The notes under the pieces were generated by a model that did no database searches, was not told the DNA's origin, and saw nothing but the letters and a program-made list of their open reading frames with translations. A stretch of DNA of 40,080 nucleotides from VFZS01 sp964353255 (GTDB lineage Bacteria; Acidobacteriota; Terriglobia; Bryobacterales; Bryobacteraceae). Position numbers and translations under genes: made by a program. Each line of letters begins with the position of its first letter. Positions within the stretch are counted from its first letter, which is position 1. The stretch spans positions 1 through 40,080 of the forward strand of contig CAYGVJ010000039.1 in NCBI GenBank assembly GCA_964353255.1, read 5' to 3'. Below, in pieces: positions 25,803 through 33,858 of this stretch.

Positions 25803-27107
25803 ATGCAGCAGGTCAATGTCGGCATTGTGGGCCTCGGCAACGTGGGCTCCGGCACCGTCGCCATCCTGGCCGAAAACGCGGGGCAGATCGCGCTCAAGCT
25901 GGGATTCCCTCTGGTGGTGAAGGCGGTTTGCAGCCTGGATGCGGACCGGGTCCCCATCCCGGAGTCCCTCGGACCGGTCTTCAAGACCCTGGACTGGCGC
26001 CAGGTGGCCACTCATCCGGAAGTGGACATTGTGGTCGAGTTGGTCGGCGGAACCACCGTGGCGGCCGAGATCATTACCACGGCCCTGTCGCTCAAGAAGT
26101 CGGTAGTGACGGCCAACAAGGAACTCATGGCTGTGCGCGGCGCCGAGCTGTGGGGGCTGGCCATCGCCTCCGGCGCCAACCTGGCCATGGAGGCCAGCGT
26201 GGCGGGCGGGATTCCCATTCACGCGGTGCTCAGGGAAGGCATCTCCGGCGACCGCGTGGTGGCGCTCTACGGCATCTTGAACGGCACCAGCAACTACATC
26301 CTCACCGAGATGGAGAGGCGCGGCGCCACGCTGGAGGCGGTGCTGGCGGATGCCCAGCGCCTGGGCTATGCCGAGGCCGACCCCTCCGCCGACGTGGACG
26401 GTCTGGATGCCCGCTCGAAGCTGGCCATCCTGGCGGCCCTGGCTTTCGGCGAACACATCACCCCCTCGGACATTTTCACCGAGGGGATCCGGCGCATCTC
26501 CCCAGTGGACTTCCAGTACGCCTGCCGGCTGGCCCACACCATCCGGCTGATCGCGGCGGCGCGCCAGACCGCCGAGGGGCTGCTGCTGTCGGTGCGGCCG
26601 GCGCTCATCCCCAACGCCACCATCCTCGCCGGGGTGCGCGGCGCCTACAACGCCATCTGGGTGAAGGGTTTTTACGGCGAGGACACCTTCTACTACGGCC
26701 GCGGGGCCGGTTCCCGGCCTACCGGCGTGGCGGTGGTGAGCGACCTGATGCGGGTGGCGCGAGAGATCCTGCGGGGCAGCCCCGAGCGGGTTTCGCCCTT
26801 CGCCCACGAGCGGCTGGGGGAGTACCGGCCCCTGCCCGTGACCGAGCAAAAGCAGGCCTACTACTTGCGCTTCCGCGTCGCAGATCGGCCCGGCATTATT
26901 GCCGCCCTGGCGGGCATCCTGGCGCGCAAGCACATCAGCCTCGAAGCCGTCTTGCAGCTTCCTTGCGAGACCAAGCACGACCTGCCCTTCGTCATCACCA
27001 TCGAACCGGCCTCCGAGCAGGCCGTTCGGGAAGCTTTGCAGGAGATGTCGCCTCTGAGTTTCCTGCTGGAACCCCCGCTGGCTATGCCTATGGCTCCGCC
27101 GCTGTGA
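25803..27107 (+). CDS. hom: Homoserine dehydrogenase with ACT domain
   Basis: This enzyme reduces aspartate semialdehyde to homoserine, at the branch to threonine and methionine. It has 434 residues, typical for monofunctional Hom. The NAD(P) fold begins at VNVGIVGLGNVGSGTVAIL. Family signatures are VVTANKELMA, ASVAGGIPIHAVLREG, YGILNGTSNYILTEM, GYAEADPSADVDGLDARSKL and FYGEDTFYYGRGAGSRPT. The C-terminal ACT domain (about 350-425, YYLRFRVADRPGIIAALAGI) suggests feedback control by threonine. No aspartokinase, thrB or thrC gene is adjacent. Confidence 0.96.
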   Translation: MQQVNVGIVGLGNVGSGTVAILAENAGQIALKLGFPLVVKAVCSLDADRVPIPESLGPVFKTLDWRQVATHPEVDIVVELVGGTTVAAEIITTALSLKKSVVTANKELMAVRGAELWGLAIASGANLAMEASVAGGIPIHAVLREGISGDRVVALYGILNGTSNYILTEMERRGATLEAVLADAQRLGYAEADPSADVDGLDARSKLAILAALAFGEHITPSDIFTEGIRRISPVDFQYACRLAHTIRLIAAARQTAEGLLLSVRPALIPNATILAGVRGAYNAIWVKGFYGEDTFYYGRGAGSRPTGVAVVSDLMRVAREILRGSPERVSPFAHERLGEYRPLPVTEQKQAYYLRFRVADRPGIIAALAGILARKHISLEAVLQLPCETKHDLPFVITIEPASEQAVREALQEMSPLSFLLEPPLAMPMAPPL

Positions 27108-27133
27108 GCGAACCGAGAAGAAAGCTGGCGGCG

Positions 27134-27559
27134 CTATATCCTGCGGCCCAGCAAGTAGGCGCCCAGGTAGGCGCCCACGCCGGCGGGCACGAAGTGGGTG
27201 ACGTGCGAGGGCAGCGTCCGGAACAGTGCGGTCATCATTTCGTCGGCCGAGAGAGCAGCCACGTTCGGGTCGCCTCCCAGCCGGATGGCATCCGCCAAGG
27301 GCAGCGCCAGAATGCTAGCCAGCCCCCAGCGCCAGGCCCGTTGGGGCTTCATCGCGCCCAGCAGAATTCCGGCGATCAAAAACCCGCCGTTCATGAAGAC
27401 CGCCCGAGTCACAGCGTCGGTTTGCGGTGGCAGGACCCGCTGAGGAAGCGAGGCCGCCAGGTAGCCCAGAAAGGCGGCCAGACACCACCAAAACAAATCG
27501 CCGGCCGCTCCAAACCTGGACGGCCCGCGAACAGACGGTATTTCGACGCGCCGAAACAT
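27134..27559 (-). CDS. Hypothetical small membrane protein
   Basis: I do not recognise this 141-residue protein. It has three or four hydrophobic segments (LFWWCLAAFLGYLAASL, AVFMNGGFLIAGILLGAM, WGLASILALPLADAIRL, FVPAGVGAYLGAYLLGR) and no catalytic motif. It is convergent with hom, has its own good promoter, and seems to be a single-gene unit. Between promoter and start, GGTAG and CTACC can pair around a four-base loop and enclose the GTAGGG that might act as Shine-Dalgarno. Codon usage looks like that of neighbouring genes. Confidence 0.7.
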   Translation of the reverse strand: MFRRVEIPSVRGPSRFGAAGDLFWWCLAAFLGYLAASLPQRVLPPQTDAVTRAVFMNGGFLIAGILLGAMKPQRAWRWGLASILALPLADAIRLGGDPNVAALSADEMMTALFRTLPSHVTHFVPAGVGAYLGAYLLGRRI

Positions 27560-27583
27560 AGTGGTAGAGCCCTACCTGAATCT

Positions 27584-27611
27584 ACTATACCATGCCTAGG
27601 GCGGAAGTCAA
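27584..27611 (-). promoter_or_regulatory. Sigma-70-like promoter of the small membrane protein gene
   Basis: On the minus strand TTGACT (27606-27611) and TATAGT (27584-27589) are spaced by 16 bases. Each matches 5 of 6 consensus bases. This is one of the best sigma-70-like promoters in the window. The leader would be about 18 bases. Confidence 0.6.
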
Positions 27612-27768
27612 CAACCAGTTGAAAAGGAACCACTAAACCCTCTGGCATGCCCCCATTCCCACCGCCCCCAACCCCGGTTAGCCCCTCTAGGTTAACAAAA
27701 GATTACCTGGCAGCACCCACGAACGGCCCAGGACGCTCGCCTGCCGCTTGACAGTCGCCGCCTCTCGG

Positions 27769-27797
27769 TTGAGGAGCATCCCTGATTCTGCTATGCT
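27769..27797 (+). promoter_or_regulatory. Candidate promoter of yebC-ruvC-deoB-tpiA cluster
   Basis: TTGAGG (27769-27774) and TATGCT (27792-27797) are spaced by exactly 17 bases, 45 bases before yebC. An upstream TTGACA (27748-27753) has no matching -10 at proper distance. Confidence 0.5.
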
Positions 27798-27842
27798 CTC
27801 TGGTGGGTTCATCCTGATTCTGCCTGTCCAGAGAGGTTTGCC

Positions 27843-28589
27843 ATGTCGGGTCATTCCAAGTGGGCGACCATCAAACACAAGAAGGCCGCCGCTGACGCCA
27901 AGCGCGGGCGTGTCTTTACGCACGTGATCAAGGAAATCACCCTGGCCGCCCGCAGCGGCGGCGACCCGGACGCCAACCCCCGGCTCCGCACCGCCGTTGT
28001 GGCCGCCAAGGCGGCCAGCATGCCGGCGGACAACATCAAGCGGGCCATCCAGCGCGGCACCGGCGAACTGGGGGGCGGGCAGATCGAAGAGGTGATCTTC
28101 GAGGGTTACGGCCCGGGCGGGACGGCCATCCTGGTCGAGGTCGCCACCGACAACCGCAACCGCACCGTGGCCGAAATCCGGCACATCTTGACCAAGCACG
28201 GCGGCAAGCTGGGCGAGCAGGGCAGCGTCTCGCGCCTCTTCGAGCGCAAGAGCCAGATCCTGATCGCTCAGGAGCGGGCCACCGAGGATCAACTCATGGA
28301 GACGGTGCTGGAGGCCGGCGCCGAGGACATCCGCAGTGATGGGACCAACTGGGAAATAGTCTCAGCCCCGGAGGCCCACGAGGCCGTCACCGCCGCCATT
28401 CAGAGGGGCGGAATCGAAACCGTCTCCGCGGCCGTCGCCATGATCCCCACGACCTCGGTCAGGTTGGAGGGTAAGGAAGCCCAGCAGATGCTAAGGCTCT
28501 CCGAGGCGCTCGAAGACCACGACGACGTGCAGGGCGTCTACTCCAACTTCGACATCGACGAGAACGTCATGGAGGCCCTGGCGGAGTAA
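27843..28589 (+). CDS. yebC: YebC/PmpR family protein
   Basis: This 248-residue protein of the YebC family is found in nearly all bacteria. Members have been described as DNA-binding transcription regulators, and recent work links some of them to translation of proline-rich stretches. Signatures are MSGHSKWATIKHKKAAADAK, RGRVFTHVIKEITLAARSGG, SMPADNIKRAIQRGTGEL, EVIFEGYGPGGTAILVEV and GVYSNFDIDENVM. ATG 27843 has AGAGAGG in front. The neighbour ruvC begins 15 bases later, and yebC-ruvC is a widespread arrangement. Confidence 0.96.
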   Translation: MSGHSKWATIKHKKAAADAKRGRVFTHVIKEITLAARSGGDPDANPRLRTAVVAAKAASMPADNIKRAIQRGTGELGGGQIEEVIFEGYGPGGTAILVEVATDNRNRTVAEIRHILTKHGGKLGEQGSVSRLFERKSQILIAQERATEDQLMETVLEAGAEDIRSDGTNWEIVSAPEAHEAVTAAIQRGGIETVSAAVAMIPTTSVRLEGKEAQQMLRLSEALEDHDDVQGVYSNFDIDENVMEALAE

Positions 28590-28604
28590 GGGCCCGAGCG
28601 GTTG

Positions 28605-29093
28605 ATGCGCATCCTGGGGATTGACTGCGGCGCCGAACGTACAGGTTACGGAATCATTGACAGCGACGGCCGCGAGCATCGCCTGGTGACCCTGGGTGTG
28701 ATTCGCGCCCGGCCCAATCGCCCGCCCGAGCGGCGCCTGGCGGAGATCGCCCGGGGGTTGCGCGAGGTCATCGGCCAGTGGGGACCCGAGGCGGCGGCCA
28801 TCGAGGAGGTTTTTCACGGGGCTAACGTCAAGACCACCCTGCGCCTGGCCCACGTGCGCGGGGCGGCGATGTTGACGGTGGCGGAAGCGGGGTTGGAATG
28901 CGGCGAGTATTCGCCTTCGGAGGTCAAAACCAGCGTGGTGGGCTACGGCCGGGCGGAGAAATCTCAGGTGCAAATGATGGTGCGCTCGTTGCTCGGCCTA
29001 ACGCGCGAGGTGGAGTCCGAGGACGCTGCCGACGCCTTGGCGGTCGCCATCTGTCACGCCACGCGCCGTCTCCCCCCGGGGTCCGCCCGATGA
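28605..29093 (+). CDS. ruvC: Crossover junction endodeoxyribonuclease RuvC
   Basis: This Holliday-junction resolvase has 162 residues (usual 160-175). The RNase H fold carries the acidic catalytic residues D7 (ILGIDCGAERTGYG), the Glu of AAAIEEVFHGANVKT, and the C-terminal acidic pair in EDAADALAVAICH. Typical segments are RLAHVRGAAML and YSPSEVKTSVVGYGRAEKSQ. ATG 28605 was chosen over TTG 28602; the Shine-Dalgarno (GAGCGG) is weak and translation probably follows on from yebC. ruvA and ruvB are not present in the window. The stop overlaps the next ATG (ATGA). Confidence 0.95.
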   Translation: MRILGIDCGAERTGYGIIDSDGREHRLVTLGVIRARPNRPPERRLAEIARGLREVIGQWGPEAAAIEEVFHGANVKTTLRLAHVRGAAMLTVAEAGLECGEYSPSEVKTSVVGYGRAEKSQVQMMVRSLLGLTREVESEDAADALAVAICHATRRLPPGSAR

Positions 29094-29719
29094 GCTGGCT
29101 TTGGCTGCTCCTGGCCCCCATTGGTCTGGCCGCCGCAGAAGCCCCCAGGATCTCTTACTCGAAGTCGTTCCCCGGCAGCGTGCCCGCTTACGTGGCCATC
29201 ACCGTGGACCGGGACGGGCGCGGCGAATACAGGGAAGCGCCGGATGACGCTAGTCCCGTGACCTTCCGGCTCGCCGGCAAGGAGACCGAGGAGATCTTCG
29301 CCCTGGTCGAGAAGCTCGCTCGCTTCACCCGGCCGCTCGAATCCAATCTGAAGGTGGCCAACACGGGCATTAAAACGTTCCGCTATCAAAGCGACGCGGA
29401 AGACCACGCGGTCAAGTTCAACTACTCGCTGGACCCCGACGCCCGCCTGCTCTGGGACTGGTTCGAGCGCGTCGCCGAAACCGAGCAGCACTTCATCGCC
29501 CTGGGGCGCGCGGCGCGCTATGACCGGCTGGGCGTCAACCAAGCCCTGCTGCGCCTGGAGACCTCCCGCGACCGCAACCGCCTGGTGGCTACGGAGCAGT
29601 TCCTCAAGCTGCTGGACCGCATTGCCAACAACGAGTCGTACCTGCACATGGCCCGCGAGCGCGCGGCCAAGCTGGCCGAATCCTTCCGCGCGGCCGCCGC
29701 CGGCAACCAGCAGCAATGA
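29090..29719 (+). CDS. Hypothetical exported protein
   Basis: I do not recognise this 209-residue protein. It begins with a signal peptide (MSWLWLLLAPIGLAAAEA), so it is probably periplasmic. The mature part starts RISYSKSFPGSVPAYVAITV and has a beta-rich first half and a helical, charged second half (LLRLETSRDRNRLVATEQFL). Both ends overlap neighbours by four bases (ATGA), placing it firmly in an operon between ruvC and the TPR/TlpA protein. Its link is more likely with the exported TlpA-like neighbour than with DNA repair. Confidence 0.75.
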   Translation: MSWLWLLLAPIGLAAAEAPRISYSKSFPGSVPAYVAITVDRDGRGEYREAPDDASPVTFRLAGKETEEIFALVEKLARFTRPLESNLKVANTGIKTFRYQSDAEDHAVKFNYSLDPDARLLWDWFERVAETEQHFIALGRAARYDRLGVNQALLRLETSRDRNRLVATEQFLKLLDRIANNESYLHMARERAAKLAESFRAAAAGNQQQ

Positions 29720-30987
29720 CCCGCGCCCTGCTTCTGCTCTGCTTTCTGTCCGCCTCTGCGGCGGGCCTCCTGGCCCAGCCTCCGGACGAGGAGCGGGCCC
29801 TCGGCGAGGCGCTGGCCGAGGCCGGCTCCAGCGCCGTGGACATCCTCCGGGCTGTCGAGAACCACTTGGCCAAGTTCCCGAAAACGGAGCGCCGCGCTAA
29901 CCTGGAACGCTTGCTGGCCCGCGCGGCCCTTGAGACCCGGGACAACCGGCGCATGGTCCTTTACGGCGAGCGCGTCCTGGCCCGCGAGCCCGACGACCTA
30001 CAGCTCCTGGACCGTGTGGCGGCTGCTCTTCTGGCCGAGGAAGCCCCGGACAAAGAGCGCTGCCAGCGCGCCCTGGACTATGCCCGGCGCCTCGAGATGC
30101 GCCTTCGGGAACTGGCCCGGGAGAAACCTTCCGGGCGCGCCAGCGCGGCTGGGTGGCGCGAGGGCCTGGACCGCAACCTGGCCCGCGCGCTTCTCTATCA
30201 GGCCCAGGCCGACGGGAACCTCGGCCGGCTCGAGGAGGCCGTGGCTCTGGCACGGAAGGCCTACGAGACCTTTCCCAACGCTGAAGCGGCGCAGGAGATC
30301 GCGCGCTGGCTGGTCAACGCCGGCAAGCCCGAGGAAGCTCTGCGCCATTACGCCGATGCCTTCACTATTTCAGACCCCCGCGCCAGCGATGCCGACCGGG
30401 CCGCGGTCCGCGCGCGCCTGGGGGAACTCTACCGCAAGATGAAAGGCTCCGAAGCCGGGCTCGGCGACTTGATCCTGGAAGCCTACGATCGCACCGCGGC
30501 GCTCGCCGCCGAGCGCCGCCTCAAGCTGCGCCAGGTGGACCCCAACACCCAACTCACCAACCCCGCGGAGTTCACGCTCTCCGGACTGGACGGCGAGAAG
30601 CTCGCGCTGGCCTCCCTGCGCGGCAAGGTGCTGGTGCTGGACTTCTGGGCCACCTGGTGCGGGCCTTGCCGCGTCCAGCATCCCCTCTACGAGCAGCTCA
30701 AGGAGCGATTCAAAGACCGGCAGGACCTGGTTTTTCTCTCGGTCAACACCGACGAGGACCGCCAGGCGGTGCCGGAGTTCCTCGAACAGCACAACTGGAG
30801 CAAGAAAGTCTACTTCGACGACGGCCTGGCCAGCCTGCTGCGCGTTGACTCGATTCCCACTACCATCCTGGTGGGCAGGCAAGGGGAAGTCGTCAGCCGC
30901 ATGGCCGGGTTTATCCCCGAGCGGTTCGTAGACATGCTCAGCGAGCGGATCCGGGAAGCGCTCAAGGCTTCCGAGCCGCGACCGTGA
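29716..30987 (+). CDS. Exported TPR-thioredoxin (TlpA-like) fusion protein
   Basis: This 423-residue protein has a signal peptide (MTRALLLLCFLSASAAGLLA). A helical TPR-like region spans about 25-270 (for example LYQAQADGNLGRLEEAVALA and VNAGKPEEALRHYADAF). A C-terminal TlpA/ResA thioredoxin domain spans about 285-415, with redox motif WCGPC (cysteines 315 and 318) and the SIPTTILVG cis-Pro loop. It probably reduces periplasmic disulfides, with the TPR region binding a client. ATG 29716 overlaps the previous stop. The C-terminal codons EPRP and the TGA lie within the 26-base dispersed repeat, so its natural C-terminus may have been changed. Confidence 0.88.
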   Translation: MTRALLLLCFLSASAAGLLAQPPDEERALGEALAEAGSSAVDILRAVENHLAKFPKTERRANLERLLARAALETRDNRRMVLYGERVLAREPDDLQLLDRVAAALLAEEAPDKERCQRALDYARRLEMRLRELAREKPSGRASAAGWREGLDRNLARALLYQAQADGNLGRLEEAVALARKAYETFPNAEAAQEIARWLVNAGKPEEALRHYADAFTISDPRASDADRAAVRARLGELYRKMKGSEAGLGDLILEAYDRTAALAAERRLKLRQVDPNTQLTNPAEFTLSGLDGEKLALASLRGKVLVLDFWATWCGPCRVQHPLYEQLKERFKDRQDLVFLSVNTDEDRQAVPEFLEQHNWSKKVYFDDGLASLLRVDSIPTTILVGRQGEVVSRMAGFIPERFVDMLSERIREALKASEPRP

Positions 30988-30996
30988 GGGAGCGGT
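30971..30996 (+). repeat. 26-base dispersed repeat, copy A
   Basis: The sequence runs CCGAGCCGCG...GGGAGCGGT and is identical over 26 bases to minus-strand copies at 35759-35784 and 36226-36251. It contains the stop codon of the TlpA-like gene (30985-30987) and the GAGGGAG Shine-Dalgarno of deoB (30986-30992). The outer CCGC/GCGG pair gives weak dyad symmetry. Confidence 0.85.
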
Positions 30997-31000
30997 CTCT

Positions 31001-32170
31001 ATGGTGTTTCACCGCGTCGCTCTGATCGTGCTGGACAGCCTGGGCGTGGGCGAGTTGCCCGACGCGGCGCAATACGGCGACGCGGGCAGCGATACGCTGG
31101 GCAACATTGCCCGGCGGCTGCCGCTCCGCATCCCTAACCTTGTCGCCCTGGGCATCGCCAACCTCCGGCCCTTCGCCGGGCTGAATCCCGCCGCGGAGCC
31201 GCTGGGCGCCTACGGCCGCGCCGCCACCTCCTCGCCTGGCAAGGACACCACCACGGGGCACTGGGAGTTGGCTGGGGTGCAGCTCGCGCGGCCCTTTCCC
31301 ACTTACCCGGACGGCTTCCCGCCGGAGATCATCAGCGCCTTCGAGCAGCGCATCGGTCGCCAGACCCTGGGCAACTATCCCGCCTCCGGCACCGAGATTA
31401 TCGAGCGGCTGGGCGTCGAACACCTTTTAACTGCCCGGCCCATCGTCTACACCTCGGCCGACAGCGTCTTTCAGGTGGCTGCGCACGAGGAAGTCATCCC
31501 GCTCGCGGAACTCTACCGGATGTGCGAGCGCGCGCGGGAGATTCTGCGCGGACCGCACGAAGTGGGCCGTGTCATCGCCCGGCCTTTCCTGGGCCGCCCG
31601 GGCGCCTTCGTCCGCGACAGCGCCAATCGGCACGATTACGCCGTGCCGCCTCCTCCGGGCATGTTGCTTGACCGGCTGGCCGAGGCCGGAGTCTGTGTGC
31701 ATGCGGTCGGCAAGATCTTCGAGATCTTCCTGGGGCGAGGCATCCGCGGGCACGCTAAGACCGCCGGCAACGCCGAGGGCATGGCGAAGACGCTTGAGGC
31801 GCTTGAGCAGGTCCCCGAAGGGCTGGTTTTCACCAACCTGGTGGATTTCGACTCGCTGTATGGTCACCGCAACAACGTCGAAGGCTACGCCGCGGCGCTG
31901 GAAGCCGTGGACGCCTGGCTGCCGGAACTGCTCGGGCGGCTCCGACGGGACGACCTGCTGATCCTGACCGCAGACCACGGCAACGACCCCACCACGCCCT
32001 CGACCGACCACAGCCGGGAATACGTCCCGCTGCTGGTCTATGGCCCAGGCGCCCGGCGGGGAGTCAACCTGGGGACCCGGCCCACACTGGCCGATATAGG
32101 ACAGAGTGTGGCGGCGAGTTTCGGAATCGAGCTTGAGAAAGGAACGAGTTTCCTGGAGGCGATCCTATGA
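31001..32170 (+). CDS. deoB: Phosphopentomutase
   Basis: DeoB interconverts ribose or deoxyribose 1- and 5-phosphate in nucleoside salvage. The product has 389 residues, standard for this alkaline-phosphatase-fold enzyme with two Mn ions. Motifs are ALIVLDSLGVGELPDA, AGSDTLGNIA, SSPGKDTTTGHWELAG, YPASGTEII, VYTSADSVFQVAAHEE, NLVDFDSLYGHRNN and LTADHGNDPTTPSTDHSRE. ATG 31001 is 8 bases after a GAGGGAG that belongs to the dispersed repeat. The stop overlaps tpiA by 4 bases. No nucleoside phosphorylase gene is near. Confidence 0.97.
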   Translation: MVFHRVALIVLDSLGVGELPDAAQYGDAGSDTLGNIARRLPLRIPNLVALGIANLRPFAGLNPAAEPLGAYGRAATSSPGKDTTTGHWELAGVQLARPFPTYPDGFPPEIISAFEQRIGRQTLGNYPASGTEIIERLGVEHLLTARPIVYTSADSVFQVAAHEEVIPLAELYRMCERAREILRGPHEVGRVIARPFLGRPGAFVRDSANRHDYAVPPPPGMLLDRLAEAGVCVHAVGKIFEIFLGRGIRGHAKTAGNAEGMAKTLEALEQVPEGLVFTNLVDFDSLYGHRNNVEGYAAALEAVDAWLPELLGRLRRDDLLILTADHGNDPTTPSTDHSREYVPLLVYGPGARRGVNLGTRPTLADIGQSVAASFGIELEKGTSFLEAIL

Positions 32171-32916
32171 GAAGACCCTTGATGGCAGGCAACTGGAAGA
32201 TGTATAAGACCGCGGCGGAGACCGCCGCCTTCTTCGAGAAGTTCCGCCCGCTGGTGGAGACCTCCGGGCACTGCGATATCGTGATCTGCCCTCCCTTTAC
32301 CAACCTGCCGGCGGCGGTGGAAGCGGCGCGCGAGACGCGCGTCGAGATCGGCGGCCAGAATCTCTACTGGGCCAAGGAAGGCGCCTACACCGGCGAGGTC
32401 TCGGGGCCGATGCTGGCGGCGGTGGGCGCAAGCTGGGTCATCGTCGGCCACAGCGAGCGCCGGCAGTACTTCGGCGAGACCGACGAAAGCGTGCTGAAGA
32501 AGACCGTAGCCGCGCTAGAGGCCGGCCTGCGGCCCATTGTCTGTGTCGGCGAGAGGCTCGCCGAGCGCGAAGCCGGCCAGACCGAAGCCGTCCTGCTCAA
32601 GCAGTTTCAGGAGGGCATCGCGCCGCTGGCGCCGGAGCTGTTCGCCCGCATCGTCGTCGCCTACGAGCCGGTCTGGGCCATCGGCACCGGGAGAACCGCG
32701 ACGCCGGAGATGGCGGCTGACGCGCACCGCTTCATCCGCGCGCAAATCGGGGCTCGCTATGGCAAGGACGCCGCCTCCGCCGCGCGCATCCTCTACGGCG
32801 GCAGCGTCAAGCCGGACAACATCAAGGGCCTGATGGCCCAGCCCGAGATCGATGGCGCCCTGGTGGGAGGCGCCAGTCTGGACCCGACAGGGTTCGCTTC
32901 GATCGTGAACTTCTGA
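32167..32916 (+). CDS. tpiA: Triosephosphate isomerase
   Basis: This glycolytic TIM-barrel enzyme (249 residues, usual size) interconverts dihydroxyacetone phosphate and glyceraldehyde 3-phosphate. Active-site residues are visible: N9 and K11 (AGNWKMYK), H95 (VIVGHSERRQYF) and E167 (VVAYEPVWAIGTG). The phosphate-binding segments ILYGGSVKP and GALVGGASLDP are present. It is translationally coupled to deoB through ATGA at 32167-32170. The usual partners gapA, pgk and secG are absent here, so the gene has been separated from the common glycolytic cluster. Confidence 0.97.
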   Translation: MRRPLMAGNWKMYKTAAETAAFFEKFRPLVETSGHCDIVICPPFTNLPAAVEAARETRVEIGGQNLYWAKEGAYTGEVSGPMLAAVGASWVIVGHSERRQYFGETDESVLKKTVAALEAGLRPIVCVGERLAEREAGQTEAVLLKQFQEGIAPLAPELFARIVVAYEPVWAIGTGRTATPEMAADAHRFIRAQIGARYGKDAASAARILYGGSVKPDNIKGLMAQPEIDGALVGGASLDPTGFASIVNF

Positions 32917-32940
32917 CGCCGCCCGTTTGTCGCCCGGTGG

Positions 32941-32949
32941 TGAGATAAT
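32941..32949 (+). promoter_or_regulatory. Extended -10 promoter of the amidohydrolase gene
   Basis: TGAGATAAT is an extended -10 (TG, one base, then GATAAT with 5 of 6 matches), 19 bases before ATG 32969. Extended -10 promoters can work without a good -35, and none is seen here. Confidence 0.45.
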
Positions 32950-32968
32950 CCATCTACTGAGACTCACC

Positions 32969-33847
32969 ATGCCCAGACCGCCCGCCTGGCTTCTCCTGCT
33001 ACTGCCCGCCCTGGCCTCCGCTCAGGCGTGGCAGCCGAAGATCATCGACGCCCATGTGCACCATAACGGGGAGATCACCTTCCTGCGCCGGCTGGTGACC
33101 AGACTGCGCGCCGCCGACGCCATGGCCCTGTTGATCACCGCCCCCAAGGACCTCGACAGCGTCGCGTCTTTCGTCCGCCGCTACCCCACCCGGTTGGCCG
33201 GCCTGGGCGAGATCAAGCTCGACGACCCCAACGCCGTGGAGATGGTGGACCGCTTCCACGCCGCGGGCTTCCCCGGCTTGGGAGAACTGACTCGGCCCCT
33301 CAAGAACTACGACGACCGCAGCTACTGGCCCATTTACGCCCGGGCCGAGAACTACCGCATGATCCTGCTGTTTCACACCGGCATCGTGAACCGCCCCACG
33401 CCGGAGGTTCCCGAGGACGTGAGCATCGACCGTATGCGGCCCGCCACCCTGGATGCCATCGCCCGGCGCTTTCCCGGGGTGACCATCATCGGCGCGCACC
33501 TGGGCAACCCCGATTACGCCTACGCCGCCGAGATCGCGCGCTGGAACCCCAATCTGTACTTCGATCTCTCCGGTTCGACGCTCATCAAGAAGCAGGGGGA
33601 CTACACCTTCTTCAAGTCGCTGTTCTGGTGGTCGAGCGTGGTCAGCCCGCACACGCCAAAGTCCAAGGCCAGCGCCTTCGAGAAAGTGGTCTTCGGCTCA
33701 GACGTCTTCAACGGGGAGTTGGAGGAGTTTGATCGCACCCTGGACCGCTACCGCAAGATGCTGGACGCCTGCGGGGTGGCGCCCGAGGCGCAGGCCAACA
33801 TCTTCGTCGGCACCATGTGGCGCATCCTGAAGTCGCGGCCGCGATAG
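32969..33847 (+). CDS. Exported amidohydrolase-family (metal-dependent hydrolase) protein
   Basis: This 292-residue TIM-barrel hydrolase resembles the amidohydrolase-2 group. It has a signal peptide (MPRPPAWLLLLLPALASAQA). The N-terminal metal motif reads IIDAHVHHNG. Further metal or active-site candidates are FHTGIV, TIIGAHLGNPDY and VVFGSDVF near the C-terminus. Substrate unknown; relatives include decarboxylases and lactone hydrolases. ATG 32969 has no clear Shine-Dalgarno. It follows tpiA by 52 bases but has its own extended -10. It ends 11 bases before the convergent MFS gene. Confidence 0.85.
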   Translation: MPRPPAWLLLLLPALASAQAWQPKIIDAHVHHNGEITFLRRLVTRLRAADAMALLITAPKDLDSVASFVRRYPTRLAGLGEIKLDDPNAVEMVDRFHAAGFPGLGELTRPLKNYDDRSYWPIYARAENYRMILLFHTGIVNRPTPEVPEDVSIDRMRPATLDAIARRFPGVTIIGAHLGNPDYAYAAEIARWNPNLYFDLSGSTLIKKQGDYTFFKSLFWWSSVVSPHTPKSKASAFEKVVFGSDVFNGELEEFDRTLDRYRKMLDACGVAPEAQANIFVGTMWRILKSRPR

Positions 33848-33858
33848 GCGCGGCGGCA

